The notes beneath the pieces are model-generated. The model had not been told where the DNA came from. It worked only from the letters and a program-made list of their open reading frames with translations, and did no database searches. 64,000 nucleotides of DNA from Ascarosepion bandense (taxonomy: Eukaryota; Mollusca; Cephalopoda; Sepiida; Sepiidae). The stretch lies in assembly GCA_037127315.1 (NCBI GenBank), contig JBBBDQ010001293.1:2402001-2466000 (forward strand). Reading direction: 5' to 3'. The translations under genes and the position numbers were made by a program. Position 1 is the first letter of the stretch. Each line of letters begins with the position of its first letter. This document shows positions 30,591 through 40,129 of the stretch, piece by piece.

Positions 30591-31190
30591 GTGTTAAAGA
30601 AAGTGGAAAGCAAAAAGATGAGCAAAACAAGGCCAAGATAATAAAAAAATGAATGAGACAAAGAAAGAATGATATTGAGTAAATGATAAATAAAATGAAT
30701 GAATGAGAGAATAAAAAATAGAATCATGTAGAAGGAAGAGACCATGTAAAGAAAGAAAATGAAGGGAAAGAAAATCCATGACTCCAAGAGAATCAAAGAA
30801 AAATAAAATAAGAGAAAGAAACAGATTCTGAAGTCAAGGAAAATAAAAGAAAGCAAAATAAAAAAATGAGAAAGAAATATAGAAACAAAAAAAAATCATC
30901 ATGTGAAAAGCACTGCTTAAATCTGACCTTGAAGGTTTAGTGCTTATTGACTACAGCAGAATCTTAACAATGAACCAGCCAACCATCCTTTATCTTGTCA
31001 AAATTCAGGGCAATCTAAGGATGTTTCCTCCAGGGCTATCATAGGAGGATGACTTTTTGAAATAGGTCATTGATTTTTGCTCATAGATAAGCCCCTAACT
31101 CCTCGCTCCTGACCACCTATTCTGCTTTCTTTATCCTGAAACTGTAAGGAGAACTTTAAAACCAATTAGAACCAGATGTAGTTTGCTTTC
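30591..31190. repeat. A/G-rich low complexity, then unassigned
   Basis: 30600-30895 is GAAAGAAAATA-like. The long minus-strand frame at 30437-30856 is its Phe/Leu-rich translation and is not a gene. 30900-31190 shows no feature. Confidence 0.6.
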
Positions 31191-31196
31191 ATTTCC

Positions 31197-31545
31197 TCAT
31201 CTGTTAAAGGGATGGCACTGAAGAAAGACAGAGGGAGGGAGGAAAAAGAGAGAGAAAAACGGAAAGAGAGAGAGAGAGAGAGAGAGCTGCAGGCAGTCTT
31301 GTTTGCTAGTGAAAATGGTTCTTTGAACTTTGCAGATAATAGTAGATTCCTTCTTTACAACCAATGGAAAAATTTTGTGCTTACTATAACTTATCAGTAT
31401 CTGTTTCATATCTCCTCTTAGGAAATGGTAAACACTTTGGAGTGTGTAAGCAGCATGTACATTTAGATAGAGGTGTGTGTGTGTGTGTGTGTGTGTGCAC
31501 GTGTGTGCACACATATAGAAGACAAAATATGCATATATATGAATA
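31197..31545. repeat. GA-rich and (GT)n tracts with unassigned DNA
   Basis: (GA)n-like at 31222-31286 and (GT)n at 31472-31498. The frames 31197-31577 and 31212-31421 follow these. Nothing else recognised. Confidence 0.7.
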
Positions 31546-31720
31546 TAGACAAAAGGAAAATTTACCTTACCTGACACATTTTATCTGCTGATGGCTTTTA
31601 TCAAGGTAAATGTTAGGATTTTATTTTGCAAGTCCTTAAATTCACCTTGATAAAGGCCATCATTATATGAAATGCATTAACGCAGATAAATTTACCTTTT
31701 CGTCTTTATTCAAATTGTTA
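31545..31720. repeat. Foldback (inverted-repeat) element
   Basis: The left arm (AAAAGGAAAATTTACC, GATGGCTTTTATCAAGGTAAAT) is mirrored by the right arm (CACCTTGATAAAGGCCATC, GATAAATTTACCTTTTCG). Arms are about 65 bp around a short centre. Related sequence follows the TA tract at 14560. Confidence 0.75.
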
Positions 31721-31756
31721 TTTTACAGATATATTTTTTGTTAATATCTGAATTTT

Positions 31757-31758
31757 AA

Positions 31759-31828
<70 letters not shown>
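31757..31828. repeat. (CA)n(TA)n compound microsatellite
   Basis: A short CA run followed by about 27 TA units, abutting HHR module copy 3. Confidence 0.95.
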
Positions 31829-31830
<2 letters not shown>

Positions 31831-31831
<1 letters not shown>

Positions 31832-31967
31832 ATGATTCATGCCAAGCACCCATAGATCAGAGGTAGAAATGCAGACTGATGTCAATTTGGCCGGGTTTTA
31901 CTCCTGGTTAGAAACAAATGGGTATCTAACTGTACTGATGAGCTGCAAAACAGATCTGTCTGCAGAT

Positions 31968-31985
<18 letters not shown>
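31831..31985 (+). mobile_element. HHR module, decayed copy 3
   Basis: The tRNA-like part is TCAGAGGTAGAAATGC, then GGGTTTTACTCCTGG. The hammerhead part has CTGATGA at 31935-31941, but eight bases of stem II plus the GAAA start are deleted. Stem III ACA/TGT and stem I CTGTA/TGCAG remain recognisable. It ends in a TA tract. Confidence 0.55.
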
Positions 31986-32009
<24 letters not shown>

Positions 32010-32099
32010 TAAATATTTACTTTTTAGCCATAATTAAATTAGCCCAGTATACAGTTGTATTAAAAAAGTGTTCAGTACAATTATATTGTAGAACTTTTA

Positions 32100-32402
32100 A
32101 TATTTTTCATTTGTAACCACGGTTTCTACCTTCCTGTCTTTTAGTTACTGTAAATTGCCTGAAGGCACTGGGAGTAAGAAACCATGGTTGCATAATAACT
32201 TGTTTACAAATGAATAGATATATATAGTATGTTGAAAATTCCAAAATTTACATTCGTGGAATGGACATTTCATGGAGAAAATTCTTGCTACATCAGCAAC
32301 AATTGAAAACAAAAATGTTTACTTTTGATCATTGTTGATAATGCAAGAATTTTCTTGCTAAAATGCCCATTCAATGAATGTAAATTTCAGAATACTATAT
32401 AT
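32100..32402. repeat. Two adjacent foldback elements
   Basis: 32105-32215: CATTTGTAACCACGGTTTC is mirrored by GAAACCATGGTTG...TTTACAAATG. 32222-32402: ATATAGTATGTTGAAA, AAATTTACATTCGTGGAATGG, GAAAATTCTTGC are mirrored by GCAAGAATTTTCTTGC, CCATTCAATGAATG, AATACTATATAT. The arms of the second are about 75 bp. Both look like MITE-type or foldback repeats with no coding capacity. Confidence 0.8.
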
Positions 32403-32540
32403 ATTTGGCTCTGTAAATAGATAATACTATTTATATTGAGCCCTTCATCTTGATCAATTTTAATATTAATAAATTAATATTGATAGGATCTGGTTTTTAG
32501 GATTTTACCTATTTGCTCATTCTTTTTGGATTTAGAATAT

Positions 32541-32586
<46 letters not shown>

Positions 32587-32719
32587 TTTCTTTTTTTCTT
32601 TTATATGCTATTTTTTTCAGAACATAGATTATCATTGTCCTCCACATCTACCTACACACACAAACACATAAATTATATCCACACACTTGTCTATATTTCT
32701 GAAATAGAGTATTGCAACT
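32403..32719. other. Non-coding with (TA)n at 32543-32582
   Basis: Around the TA tract the DNA is AT-rich and unassigned. Confidence 0.5.
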
Positions 32720-32880
32720 TTTTTACACTGTTTACATTGTTTGGACTGTTGTTCTTATATTTGTTGCCATTTTGAATGGAATTTTGAACCAAAGCCTTTA
32801 TTTCAATCATTGGGGTAGATTGTTTTCATTCCATTAGTCATGCCACTTCTGGATATTTTAGTTATCTTCATTTTAACTTA
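32720..32880 (-). repeat. Repeat F fragment, decayed
   Basis: Minus strand: CCAATGATTGAAATAAAGG, GGTTCAAAATTCC, then ATATAAGAACAACAGTCC and AACAATGTAAAC. The CTGAAGA hairpin has been deleted. Confidence 0.5.
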
Positions 32881-33084
32881 ACTCTCTAAATCTTTTTCTT
32901 TGTTTTTGCTATAGCCAGGTATTGAACACACAGATCTTTGATTCAATTCATTAAATTCAACCAACACTTTTATCCTTTAGGACATCAGTGTGCAAATATT
33001 TTGGATTATAAAAAATATATGTTTAGTCTCATTAGATATTTTTGGGTTGTTCAGTGCAAAAATCCAATCATGTTAAGAAGCCCA

Positions 33085-33420
33085 GAGCATACAACAACCA
33101 AATCAGCATGAAAATGATCACGAAAATGAGGACAACAGTTCAAACAATGTAAATAGCTTAAATAATATATAGTAATAATTTTATTATAAGTGTTTATAAC
33201 AAAACATAGTGTACTGAAACACAAGATCTGTCGTATTTCAGTACTTGTTGTTAGTACCTAATCAGGCAGTGAAATATTTTACAGTTAGGAATTAATATAT
33301 GTAGAAATTTAGGGTTGTATAGGGTCTTATGATTGTTAAAAATTCCACTAAAGTTAAAGCTAACAAAATTAGGAAATTGGTACATAGGGAATTGAAAATC
33401 TTAGGTTATAATTAAAACTA
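33085..33420. repeat. Repeat F fragment, then a decayed hammerhead-like unit
   Basis: 33085-33165 has AGCATACAACAACCAAATC and GAGGACAACAGTTCAAAC. On the minus strand at 33205-33275 there is ACTGC, CTGATTA, a six-pair GGTACT/AGTACT hairpin and GAAA, related to the better candidate at 47644-47700. It carries a G-to-T change in the core. Confidence 0.5.
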
Positions 33421-33424
33421 ACTT

Positions 33425-33845
33425 AAAAAAACGTGAACTTCCTAGATGTAGTTATAGCTGTATGGATAACCTTGAAAAGATCATCAAAAAAGATGATAAT
33501 AAAACCTTAAACTAATATAACAACCTAAGTAATTAAGACCATCCTAAAAAAAATTAAAGATAATAACACCAATACTTGCAAATTGTTGACAACCGATTGA
33601 GTGTCCATTTCAAAAGTGATGTTAAACTGACGCTATAGTTTACCAATGCACTATTTCTAACACAAAAAATCAGTTAAAAAATTTGACATCATAAGCACCA
33701 AGAATCCATTTACAACTCGCTAGTATCAGCACAATTTATCTTTTCTTAATAAGGTGTACAGCAAAAACACATCACTTTCCACATATCATTGGCAATTAAA
33801 AGAAATCAATAAAACCTCCCACCAAAACACAACAGTTCTTGTGCT
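33425..33845 (+). pseudogene. Penelope-like element thumb and GIY-YIG fragment, decayed
   Basis: Frames give CSYSCMDNLEKIIKKDDNK (the 'SYSCMPN' block), a degraded C-P-L block, VYQCTISNTKN-like sequence in broken frame, TKNPFTTR, and NKVYSKNTSLSTYHWQLKE (the 'T.LS.YIW.LK' block). The order matches a PLE C-terminus. It has many frameshifts and is dead. Confidence 0.6.
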
Positions 33846-33987
33846 AGAGTAAACTACATTTTTACTATAAACCCTTATAATGAAAATATTACTATAAATA
33901 TTTCTCTAATAAGTATTGAACACTCTTCAAAAAAGTAAATACTATGAACAGTGAACTGTTAACCCATTTGTTTATGCCACTCCTATG

Positions 33988-33993
<6 letters not shown>

Positions 33994-34043
<50 letters not shown>
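33994..34043. repeat. (TA)n microsatellite
   Basis: About 25 TA units at the left edge of repeat G. Confidence 0.96.
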
Positions 34044-34046
<3 letters not shown>

Positions 34047-34155
34047 AATTCAGATACTTCAATCCAAGGGAAAAAAGCAGGAAGGTAAATTCCAAAAACC
34101 CGATCCTAATTAATATTAAAAATTTTATTTTAATATTAAAAATGATACAGGAAGA
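34044..34155. repeat. Repeat G, second copy
   Basis: Matches 19899-20012 with very few differences (TTCAGATACTTCAATCC, GCAGGAAGGTAAATTCC, GATACAGGAAGA). It stops abruptly at 34155, where a GC-rich segment begins. Confidence 0.85.
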
Positions 34156-34395
34156 CACCCTCTAGTGGGGGCGCTAGAGGGTGTCATCAGTGATGTCATT
34201 GCGTGGATCACTAGGAGGTTTCGGGTCTCTCAGCATCATACCCCACTCACCGCGCCGACCCGACCAGAGATGATCAGTTTCTGGTCCACCCTCGATAAGC
34301 GCTTTCAGACACTGGAAAAATTTATAACATTTGGGCCCGGTACAAAACCTTGCAAATGCTTCTGATTGGCAACAGTCAGAGCTACTTTCCATTTA
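34156..34395. other. GC-rich unique insert with a 10-bp hairpin
   Basis: Opens with CACCCTCTAG, an eight-base loop and CTAGAGGGTG. About 240 bp of GC-richer DNA follows, including CGCGCCGACCCGACCAGAG. Both strands are open for about 70 codons (34165-34365 plus, 34174-34392 minus), with no recognised domain. It is not repeated in this window. Confidence 0.45.
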
Positions 34396-34729
34396 GAGGT
34401 GAACCATATATGAACTCGTCCAAAAATATGAAATAATTTCCCTATTGAACGGCTATTAGAAGAAAAAAAAAGAAAAATCGACTAAGAATTAATCACGATT
34501 CATTTAAAAATAAATAAATATCTACAAATATATAATTTTAAGTCATTTCTAAATGGAAAAAAAAAAAAGATATGAGGATAAATAAAAAAACCTTGTCTAA
34601 GAATTTATCAAAAGAAAAAAAATCCGTTTAAAAAATAGAAGTATCTACAAATATGTATAAATTTAAAATCGTTCCCCAAAAATTAGAAAAATAAATAAAT
34701 ATATATATATACAAAATGAAATATATACA
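34396..34729. repeat. A-rich DNA with an imperfect duplication of about 130 bp
   Basis: The blocks AAGAATTAATCACGATTC...CTACAAATATATAATTTTAAG and AAGAATTTATCAAAAG...CTACAAATATGTATAAATTT are successive versions of one unit. Confidence 0.55.
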
Positions 34730-35078
34730 AAAACCGATAAAATGCAGCCATAACTTCTACTCCAACAGTTTCTTTCCTCGCACTTCCCGACTGTGGAATT
34801 CTCTTCCAAACGATTGTTTCCCCGACAGCTACAATCTCCAGGAGTTTAAATGTAAGGTCAATAGACACCTCCTAACACATTAATCTGCTCCCATTCTATC
34901 AAACACTCTTCCCATCTGCCTAACCCTCATCCTCGCTATCCTTACTCATCTGTCACCTTCCTCCTGACATTCCCTATGTCTAACCACTCCTTCTCTTTAC
35001 CTTCCCCTATGTAGCCCCATGAGCAATAGTGGCAGTGGAATGCCTTGCTTGGGGTGAGATGATTAAGAAAAAAAAAAT
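34730..35078 (+). mobile_element. LINE family A, last coding exon end and 3' UTR
   Basis: AAACCGATAAAATGCAGC, then codons for YSNSFFPRTSRLWNSLPND, CKVNRHLLTH and a stop, 3' UTR, GGGGTGAGATGATTAAGAAAAA. 5'-truncated, otherwise clean. Confidence 0.87.
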
Positions 35079-35262
35079 ATACACAAAATCCTTTAAAATC
35101 TTTTTAAAACCAGACAACTATATAATAAATTATGTACAAGTAAAAAAACAAAACCTTAATTACAATTAAATGCATTAATTTAGAACTTATTTATGCATTT
35201 TATCTTATTTACGAGTACTAAAAAAATGAAGAGAAATCAGAAATGCAGAATTTCCGGGAATT

Positions 35263-35893
35263 TTAGCTAACAATTTGTTTTGAAATCCAGGCACTCGCTC
35301 TTTTGATCCAGTTATGGACTTGAGTGCTTTCCTTTTTTTTTACTCCCACTGTCCCAATATCTGTTAAGGCTTTGCTTAAGGACTTTGCTGCAAATCCTCT
35401 AGTCCCCACTTCTATAGGAGTGCAGCTAGCCCTCCAGCCTTTAACCCTGCAACTCTCCAGCAGTTCGTCGTATTTTAACTTCTTCCTTTCATGGGCTTCT
35501 TCTGTGTTTTCTTCCCAGGGGACTGTCAGTTCCCACAAAACTATCTTCTTCAAATTATGTGAGAAGAAAACTATATCTGGGCGAAGTTTTGTGATGGCAA
35601 TTTGCTCTGAGAATTTCAATCTTGAGCCTATATCGGCACTTAGTTCCCAGTCTGTTGCTGGAGATAACAGGTTTGGATTTACCTTTCTATTTTGTGGGAT
35701 TTTCGCACCCGCTTTAGTAAATTTTATCTCCATTGTGTCTGGGTTGTAAACATTCTCTTTGATAGCATTTTGAACTATTTTCATGATCTCTTTTAGAATT
35801 TTGTCATGGCGCCATCTGTAATGCCCATCAGCCAGTGCAGATTTACAGCTACTCAGGATATGTTTTAAGGTACCTTTGCGCCCACAAAAAAAA
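35263..35893 (-). pseudogene. R2-superclade LINE: zinc knuckle and restriction-like endonuclease C-terminus
   Basis: Minus strand. From about 35890 the frame reads CGRKGTLKHILSSCKSAL (end of a CCHC knuckle), GHYRWRHDKILKEI, then the 173-codon segment 35784-35263 with RPDIVFF, KKIVLWELTVPWEENTEEA, KLKYDELL and PIEVGTRGF. RPD, the E of ELTVP and the following K are the PD-(D/E)xK-like positions of the restriction-like endonuclease found after the RT in R2-type LINEs, which cuts the target site. The frame is intact to its stop, unusually well kept for this window. The RT is missing. Confidence 0.72.
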
Positions 35894-35909
35894 ATATATG
35901 TTTAATAGA

Positions 35910-36060
35910 AAGAATTTGTCACTTTAACTGAACAGGTTCATGCCGACTTCCAAGTTTCATGAGAACACCATTATGATAGCTTCACTAATCAAAGGAAACC
36001 CAGACTCAATGAGTGAAGATATTATAATCATGTTCTCATGAAACTTTGAAGTTCATGTTT
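35910..36060. repeat. Repeat D terminal repeats, short copy
   Basis: TCACTTTAACTGAACAGG, GTTCATGCCGACTTCC at the left and GTTCTCATGAAACTTTGAAG at the right form partial terminal inverted repeats. Related to 36559-36881. Confidence 0.6.
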
Positions 36061-36194
36061 TCATATAATTTTTTTCTTTTCAGAACTCAAATTATATAAG
36101 AATGGTCCAAAGCGTTTGTACATTTGAGTACTTTTGGCTATAATTTTATCCTTTATTAAGAATTAATTTTGTTTTACTTATAATTAAACATGTT
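36061..36194 (+). repeat. Repeat B fragment
   Basis: AGAACTCAAATTATATAAG, GGTCCAAAGCG, GAGTACTTTTGGC and TATTAAGAATTAATTTTG match 21545-21570 plus 22205-22290. Confidence 0.6.
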
Positions 36195-36450
36195 CCTAGT
36201 GGCCTGATTATTTACAATAAATTTTGTTATAAAAATGTGTGTCATTCGGCTGGATTCAAGAGTGTGACCCCTATCAACATATATAGGCTTGATTTGACTT
36301 CATTTAGACTATGGTATAATTCGTGGTTGAGTGGTCTAAGATGCGCCAGATCAATTGGTGGCTTCCTCTATGTTGATAGGGGTCATAGGTTCGAATCCTG
36401 CTGAATGCCACACATTTTTGTAACAAAATTTATTGTAAATAATTAGGCTG
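36195..36450. repeat. Foldback element with about 95-bp arms and tRNA-like boxes
   Basis: The left arm CCTGATTATTTACAATAAA, AATGTGTGTCATTCGGC, GACCCCTATCAACATA is mirrored by TATGTTGATAGGGGTCATAG, GCTGAATGCCACACATTTT, TTTATTGTAAATAATTAGG. In the right half TGGTTGAGTGG (36333) fits an A box and GGTTCGAATCC (36390) a B box, spaced as in a tRNA with a long variable arm. The end of the arms also resembles 53250-53275. Confidence 0.82.
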
Positions 36451-36558
36451 GTAGAAATAAATATACTGTTTGATTAAAAATAGATTAGCTATTCAAATAC
36501 AAGTATCAATTAAAAATAATATTCAAACAAATAGTTTCATATATATATATGCACAAAT

Positions 36559-37020
36559 GTTGCTCTTTTTAACTGAGCAGGTTCATGCAAACTGCAAAGT
36601 TTTGTGAGGACAACATTATGATGTTACCACTCGTCAGGGCTTGTTTTCTGTTGGATACTTTATTGTGTTTATATAGAGCATGGTTTAATTGCTGTGGTTG
36701 TGGTCTTATTTATTTTGTTTATTTTTCCTTCTTATTTCAATTTTTTGTGCAAGTGTTTAATTTATTTTTGTTTTTATTGCTTATTGTTTTTTAGTGTACA
36801 CATAAGTGTGTGTTCACTTAACAGTGTCCTCACAAAACGTAGAAGTCCGCATGAACATGCTCAGTTAAAGTGACATACACTTTGTGCTTATCAACATACT
36901 TCACTCTGATATCATCCACTTTATGATTTAAAATTTGCTTGCCAAAATACATTTTATCAGTCAAACCACTGAAAAAACAACAACCTTAGTTCTAAACATT
37001 ATCATAACTCAACACAATAT
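36559..37020 (-). repeat. Repeat D, minus copy with terminal inverted repeats
   Basis: Left TTAACTGAGCAGGTTCATGC...TTTTGTGAGGACA and right TGTCCTCACAAAACG...GCATGAACATGCTCAGTTAAAG form roughly 50-bp inverted ends of a 325-bp unit (36559-36881). 36690-37020 matches the reverse complement of 27279-27605. The Phe/Leu-rich frame 36585-36794 is not a convincing gene. Confidence 0.75.
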
Positions 37021-37074
37021 ATTCTAAACTATAATTTATAATAAATATATAGATTGTAATTTGTACATGTTCTA

Positions 37075-37105
<31 letters not shown>

Positions 37106-37225
37106 GCTTAGAACATGTACAAAGTACAATCTACATATCTATTATAAATTATAGTTTAGAATACGTACAAATTACAATCTACATGTTCTAAACTATAATT
37201 TATAATAAATATTCATAACTCTATT
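37019..37225. repeat. Palindrome around (TA)n, plus a third arm
   Basis: Arms of about 63 bp (TTCTAAACTATAATTTATAA, GATTGTAATTTGTACATG) are mirrored across a TA tract at 37078-37105. A third partial arm (GTTCTAAACTATAATTTATA) follows at 37187-37215. Confidence 0.85.
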
Positions 37226-37389
37226 TCAATATTGAGTATTGTTTTAAATTAATGTTTTGAACATTGTTAATATTTTCTTCGTTCCTCATTCACTTGGATA
37301 TATATATATATAAATGGATCAATGATAGCACTGAACAACAAAAGAGAGAATGAAAAAATAAGAAAAATGCTTTACAAAGATCTAGATTT

Positions 37390-38108
37390 TGAAACAGTAG
37401 TTGAAAACAAATAAGAAAGTAGTCCAATATTTAGATGTTGAATTTTAATTTACAAACTGGCAATGTCTCTCAATTTATGAAAACATACACTACTTTGAAG
37501 TATGTAAACACAAGATCTAACCATCCAACAAGCATAGTCAAACACCACCATAAAGGAATGGACTGCAGGCTATCAAAAAATTTGTCAAACAAAGCAATCT
37601 TTGATAAAAAGAAAAAAGATTATGAAAATGTTTTTAAAGAACATTTTTGAATAGAAACCTCAGCCAAACAAACAAATGAAAAACGATAATAGAAATCGAA
37701 ATATTATTTGCTTCAACCCACCATTTAACTTAAAAAGTAAAGACCAAAATAGGACAAGTATTTCTTAAATTAATCAATAAACACTTCTTGAAAATTTCAG
37801 AATTAAATTTTAAATAGAAATTTAATCAAATTAGGTTATAGCTGTACTAGTAATTTAGAAAATTACATAAAAATAACAAAACACCAGAAACCTAAATACC
37901 AATGCATACAATATCATCATTAACAATGAATGTAACTGCAGAGACAAAAACATATGCCCACTTAATGGACTTTGTAATACAGAAAAGGAGTTAATTTCAA
38001 AGCAAAGATACATGACATGAATGGTCAAAGTAAAATATAATTGGGATCTACCAAAGACATCAGATGGAATAATCATAAATTTACATTTAAACTGGAAAAC
38101 CTCAAATA
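37390..38108 (+). pseudogene. Penelope-like element RT thumb to Cys block
   Basis: Frame 37435-37650 gives a LDVEF/LNFNLQTGN start, YVNTRSNHPTSIVKHH (the SNHPP block), CRLSKNLSNKAIF and YENVFKEHF. Further on, in other frames, are an N-I-I-C-F-N-P-P-F-N-L-K block, KTKIGQVFLKLINKHFLK and ECNCRDKNICPLNGLC (Cys block). The GIY-YIG core that should follow is degraded and broken off at 38108 by inserted LINE-A ends. Confidence 0.8.
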
Positions 38109-38395
38109 AGAGGCTCATCCCTTGTTCCCTGTTTAGGATGTGGTTTCCGGCTTTCTCTTTTCCAATCTTCTCACTTTGTTTTGTTTTTTTTGGAGTAGAT
38201 AGATCTATCTATCGCCCGGTTCACACTCCACCCATATCTATTGAACAGGTTAAGAGGCTCATCCCTTGTTCCCTGTTTAGGATGTGGTTTCCGGCTTTCT
38301 CTTTTCCAATCTTTTCACTCTTACATAGCCTCCTGCACATCAGTGGCATTACCGCCTTGCTCAGGGTGATACGATTAAAAAAAAAATTTTAAAAA
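38109..38395 (+). mobile_element. LINE family A subfamily, two tandem 3' ends inserted in a PLE
   Basis: First, a partial copy of AGGCTCATCCCTTGTTCC...CTTTTCCAATC (38109-38175), then CTATCGCCCGGTTCACAC and a complete 3' end with the same AGGCTCATCC block, TTGCTCAGGGTGATACG and A9 at 38384. Sequence on both sides is one Penelope-like gene, so this is an insertion. Confidence 0.82.
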
Positions 38396-38398
38396 ATT

Positions 38399-38640
38399 GT
38401 ACCAAAGTGGTGTGGAAATTAAAACTGAAATATGGAAAAGACCATTGGAGTATAGTGAAAATAGTCGAACAATACAATGGTGGCAATGTTTGCAAATTGT
38501 ACCAGGAGGAAAAATTAGCTATTATGTTGTTCTCAGAAAGAAAAAAATTACTAAATAAAAGCTCAGAAATTATGTACAGATGTAATCATACCCATAAATA
38601 TTTACTAGCATCATACAAAAATGGATGATAGTGTTTTAAG
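38399..38640 (+). pseudogene. Penelope-like element C-terminus, continuation
   Basis: Frame 38407-38628 gives VWKLKLKYGKDHWSIVKI, KLYQEEKLAIMLFSE, LNKSSEIMYRCNHTHKYLL and a stop. These are the LSKYVWKLK, CxLCLxEK and LNKRSELxxKCRHxxKYLL blocks. It follows in order from 37390-38108 once the LINE-A insert is removed. Confidence 0.78.
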
Positions 38641-38855
38641 ATTGTTAAATAACTCCTCCTTAATTTCGAAAATTTTTTAGTTGTTTGAAAATTCCTTTGT
38701 TTGAAAAACTCCCTGTTCAAGCATTTGAAAAATGGTAAAATCAGTTATTGTAAATCACCAAAAGATACCAAAAGGTTGCAGAAATGACTAATTTCGAAAT
38801 TAAAAATATTAAAAATTATACAATATAATTGTGTTGAATCTCTTTTACTTCACTG
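38641..38855. other. Probable PLE 3' flank, unassigned
   Basis: AT-rich DNA between the PLE stop codon and an HHR module. Nothing coding. Confidence 0.4.
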
Positions 38856-38859
38856 AGTG

Positions 38860-38995
38860 TCAATAGCTTAGAAGTAGAAACACCAACTGATATCAAATCG
38901 GTTAGGTTTCATTCCTGGCTGGAAGTGATCAGATGTCTAACAGTACTGATGATCTGTGATACAGTGAAATAGGACTTGCTGCAAATATATATATA
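38860..38995 (+). mobile_element. HHR module, decayed copy 4
   Basis: TCAATAGCTTAGAAGTAG (A-box position), GGTTTCATTCCTGGC (B-box position), then CTGATGA at 38946-38952, a four-pair CTGT/ACAG stem II around GAT, GAAA at 38966-38969. The base before the cleavage position has changed, so stem III and the cleavage site are broken. It ends in a short TA run and directly follows a PLE C-terminus and its flank. Confidence 0.55.
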
Positions 38996-39443
38996 TTAGA
39001 AAAGTTTGTTGATAATTATTGTAGTAACAATGTGAGTTTTAAAGGCCACAGTTGGCATATTATAGTCATATATATAATGTTTGGAGTGATATAAATGATA
39101 GTTGTCATTTATTAATTTCTTTTGTCTTTGGGAGTTCATCATCTGTTCTTCAGATTCACATTGCATTTATGTTAATGATGGGAGTGGGGGTTGTTGTAGT
39201 AGTCCCTGGGGTCAGTTTGGTTGCTATATGGTAAAAATGAACCCGTAATCTTTACTCATGCTCTTTAGAGGGCTTGTGCTGTAGAGAAACTACTTTGAAC
39301 CATGAATCACGAGCTGCGAAAATAACATGAAGGAAATAGACTATAATGGAATGGAGGGAAGAGAAAGCTTTTAAGAGAAAAGCACAGGGCATTAACTCAT
39401 AAAAAAAAGCATCCAACTAATGTATAAAAATATTTATGTATAC

Positions 39444-39445
<2 letters not shown>
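38996..39445. other. Non-coding, nothing recognised
   Basis: No shared repeat or coding motif. Short frames only. Confidence 0.4.
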
Positions 39446-39506
<61 letters not shown>

Positions 39507-39719
39507 ATGTAGTCCAAATATTATTTGCTGATACATTTATGACATATATCATATTCCAAAAATAGGTAAAAATAAAAAACGAGAAATTCATCATACTCAT
39601 ACAAACACATGCACATACATATGAGATAAACACCCATATCACAATGCGCACACATATATATATCCATATATACATGCACACATATGTGCACAGACACGCA
39701 CATGCACACAGATATATAT

Positions 39720-39808
<89 letters not shown>

Positions 39809-39959
39809 GTAGTCCAAATATTATTTGTTGATACTTTCATGGCATATCTTGTATTAAAAATATGTAAAAATAAAAAACAAGGAATTCATGAACAGCATCC
39901 ATACACACAGGCACATACAAATGAGATACACACCCATTTAACACACACACACACATATA

Positions 39960-40016
<57 letters not shown>
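39446..40016. repeat. (CA)n/(TA)n tracts with duplicated repeat H
   Basis: (CA)n at 39447-39500 and 39722-39758, (TA)n at 39758-39807 and 39962-40015. Between them a unit, GTAGTCCAAATATTATTTG...AAATAAAAAAC...ATTCAT, appears at 39506-39600 and 39808-39890, and again diverged at 41232-41320. The long frames 39397-39840 and 39644-40054 are Thr/His or Cys/Val repeats, not genes. Confidence 0.9.
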
Positions 40017-40018
<2 letters not shown>

Positions 40019-40129
40019 TATTTATGCTCTTGCATGCTGATAGAGAAATGTTAGACTTTAAAAACAGTAGCTACTCATGCATTTACACATTGTTCATTCA
40101 GTAATGAACTTAAACACTCTAGGCTACTG

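Noticed and set aside
30437..30856. 139-codon minus-strand frame with hydrophobic look
   Set aside because: The DNA is A/G-rich low complexity, so the Phe/Leu-rich product is a composition effect and not a membrane protein.
35324..35749. 141-codon plus-strand frame
   Set aside because: It is antisense to the R2-like endonuclease segment, which has recognisable conserved blocks.
39397..40054. Long open frames on both strands (up to 147 codons)
   Set aside because: They are translations of (CA)n and (TA)n tracts (Cys/Val, Thr/His, Ile/Tyr strings) and change length with repeat number.
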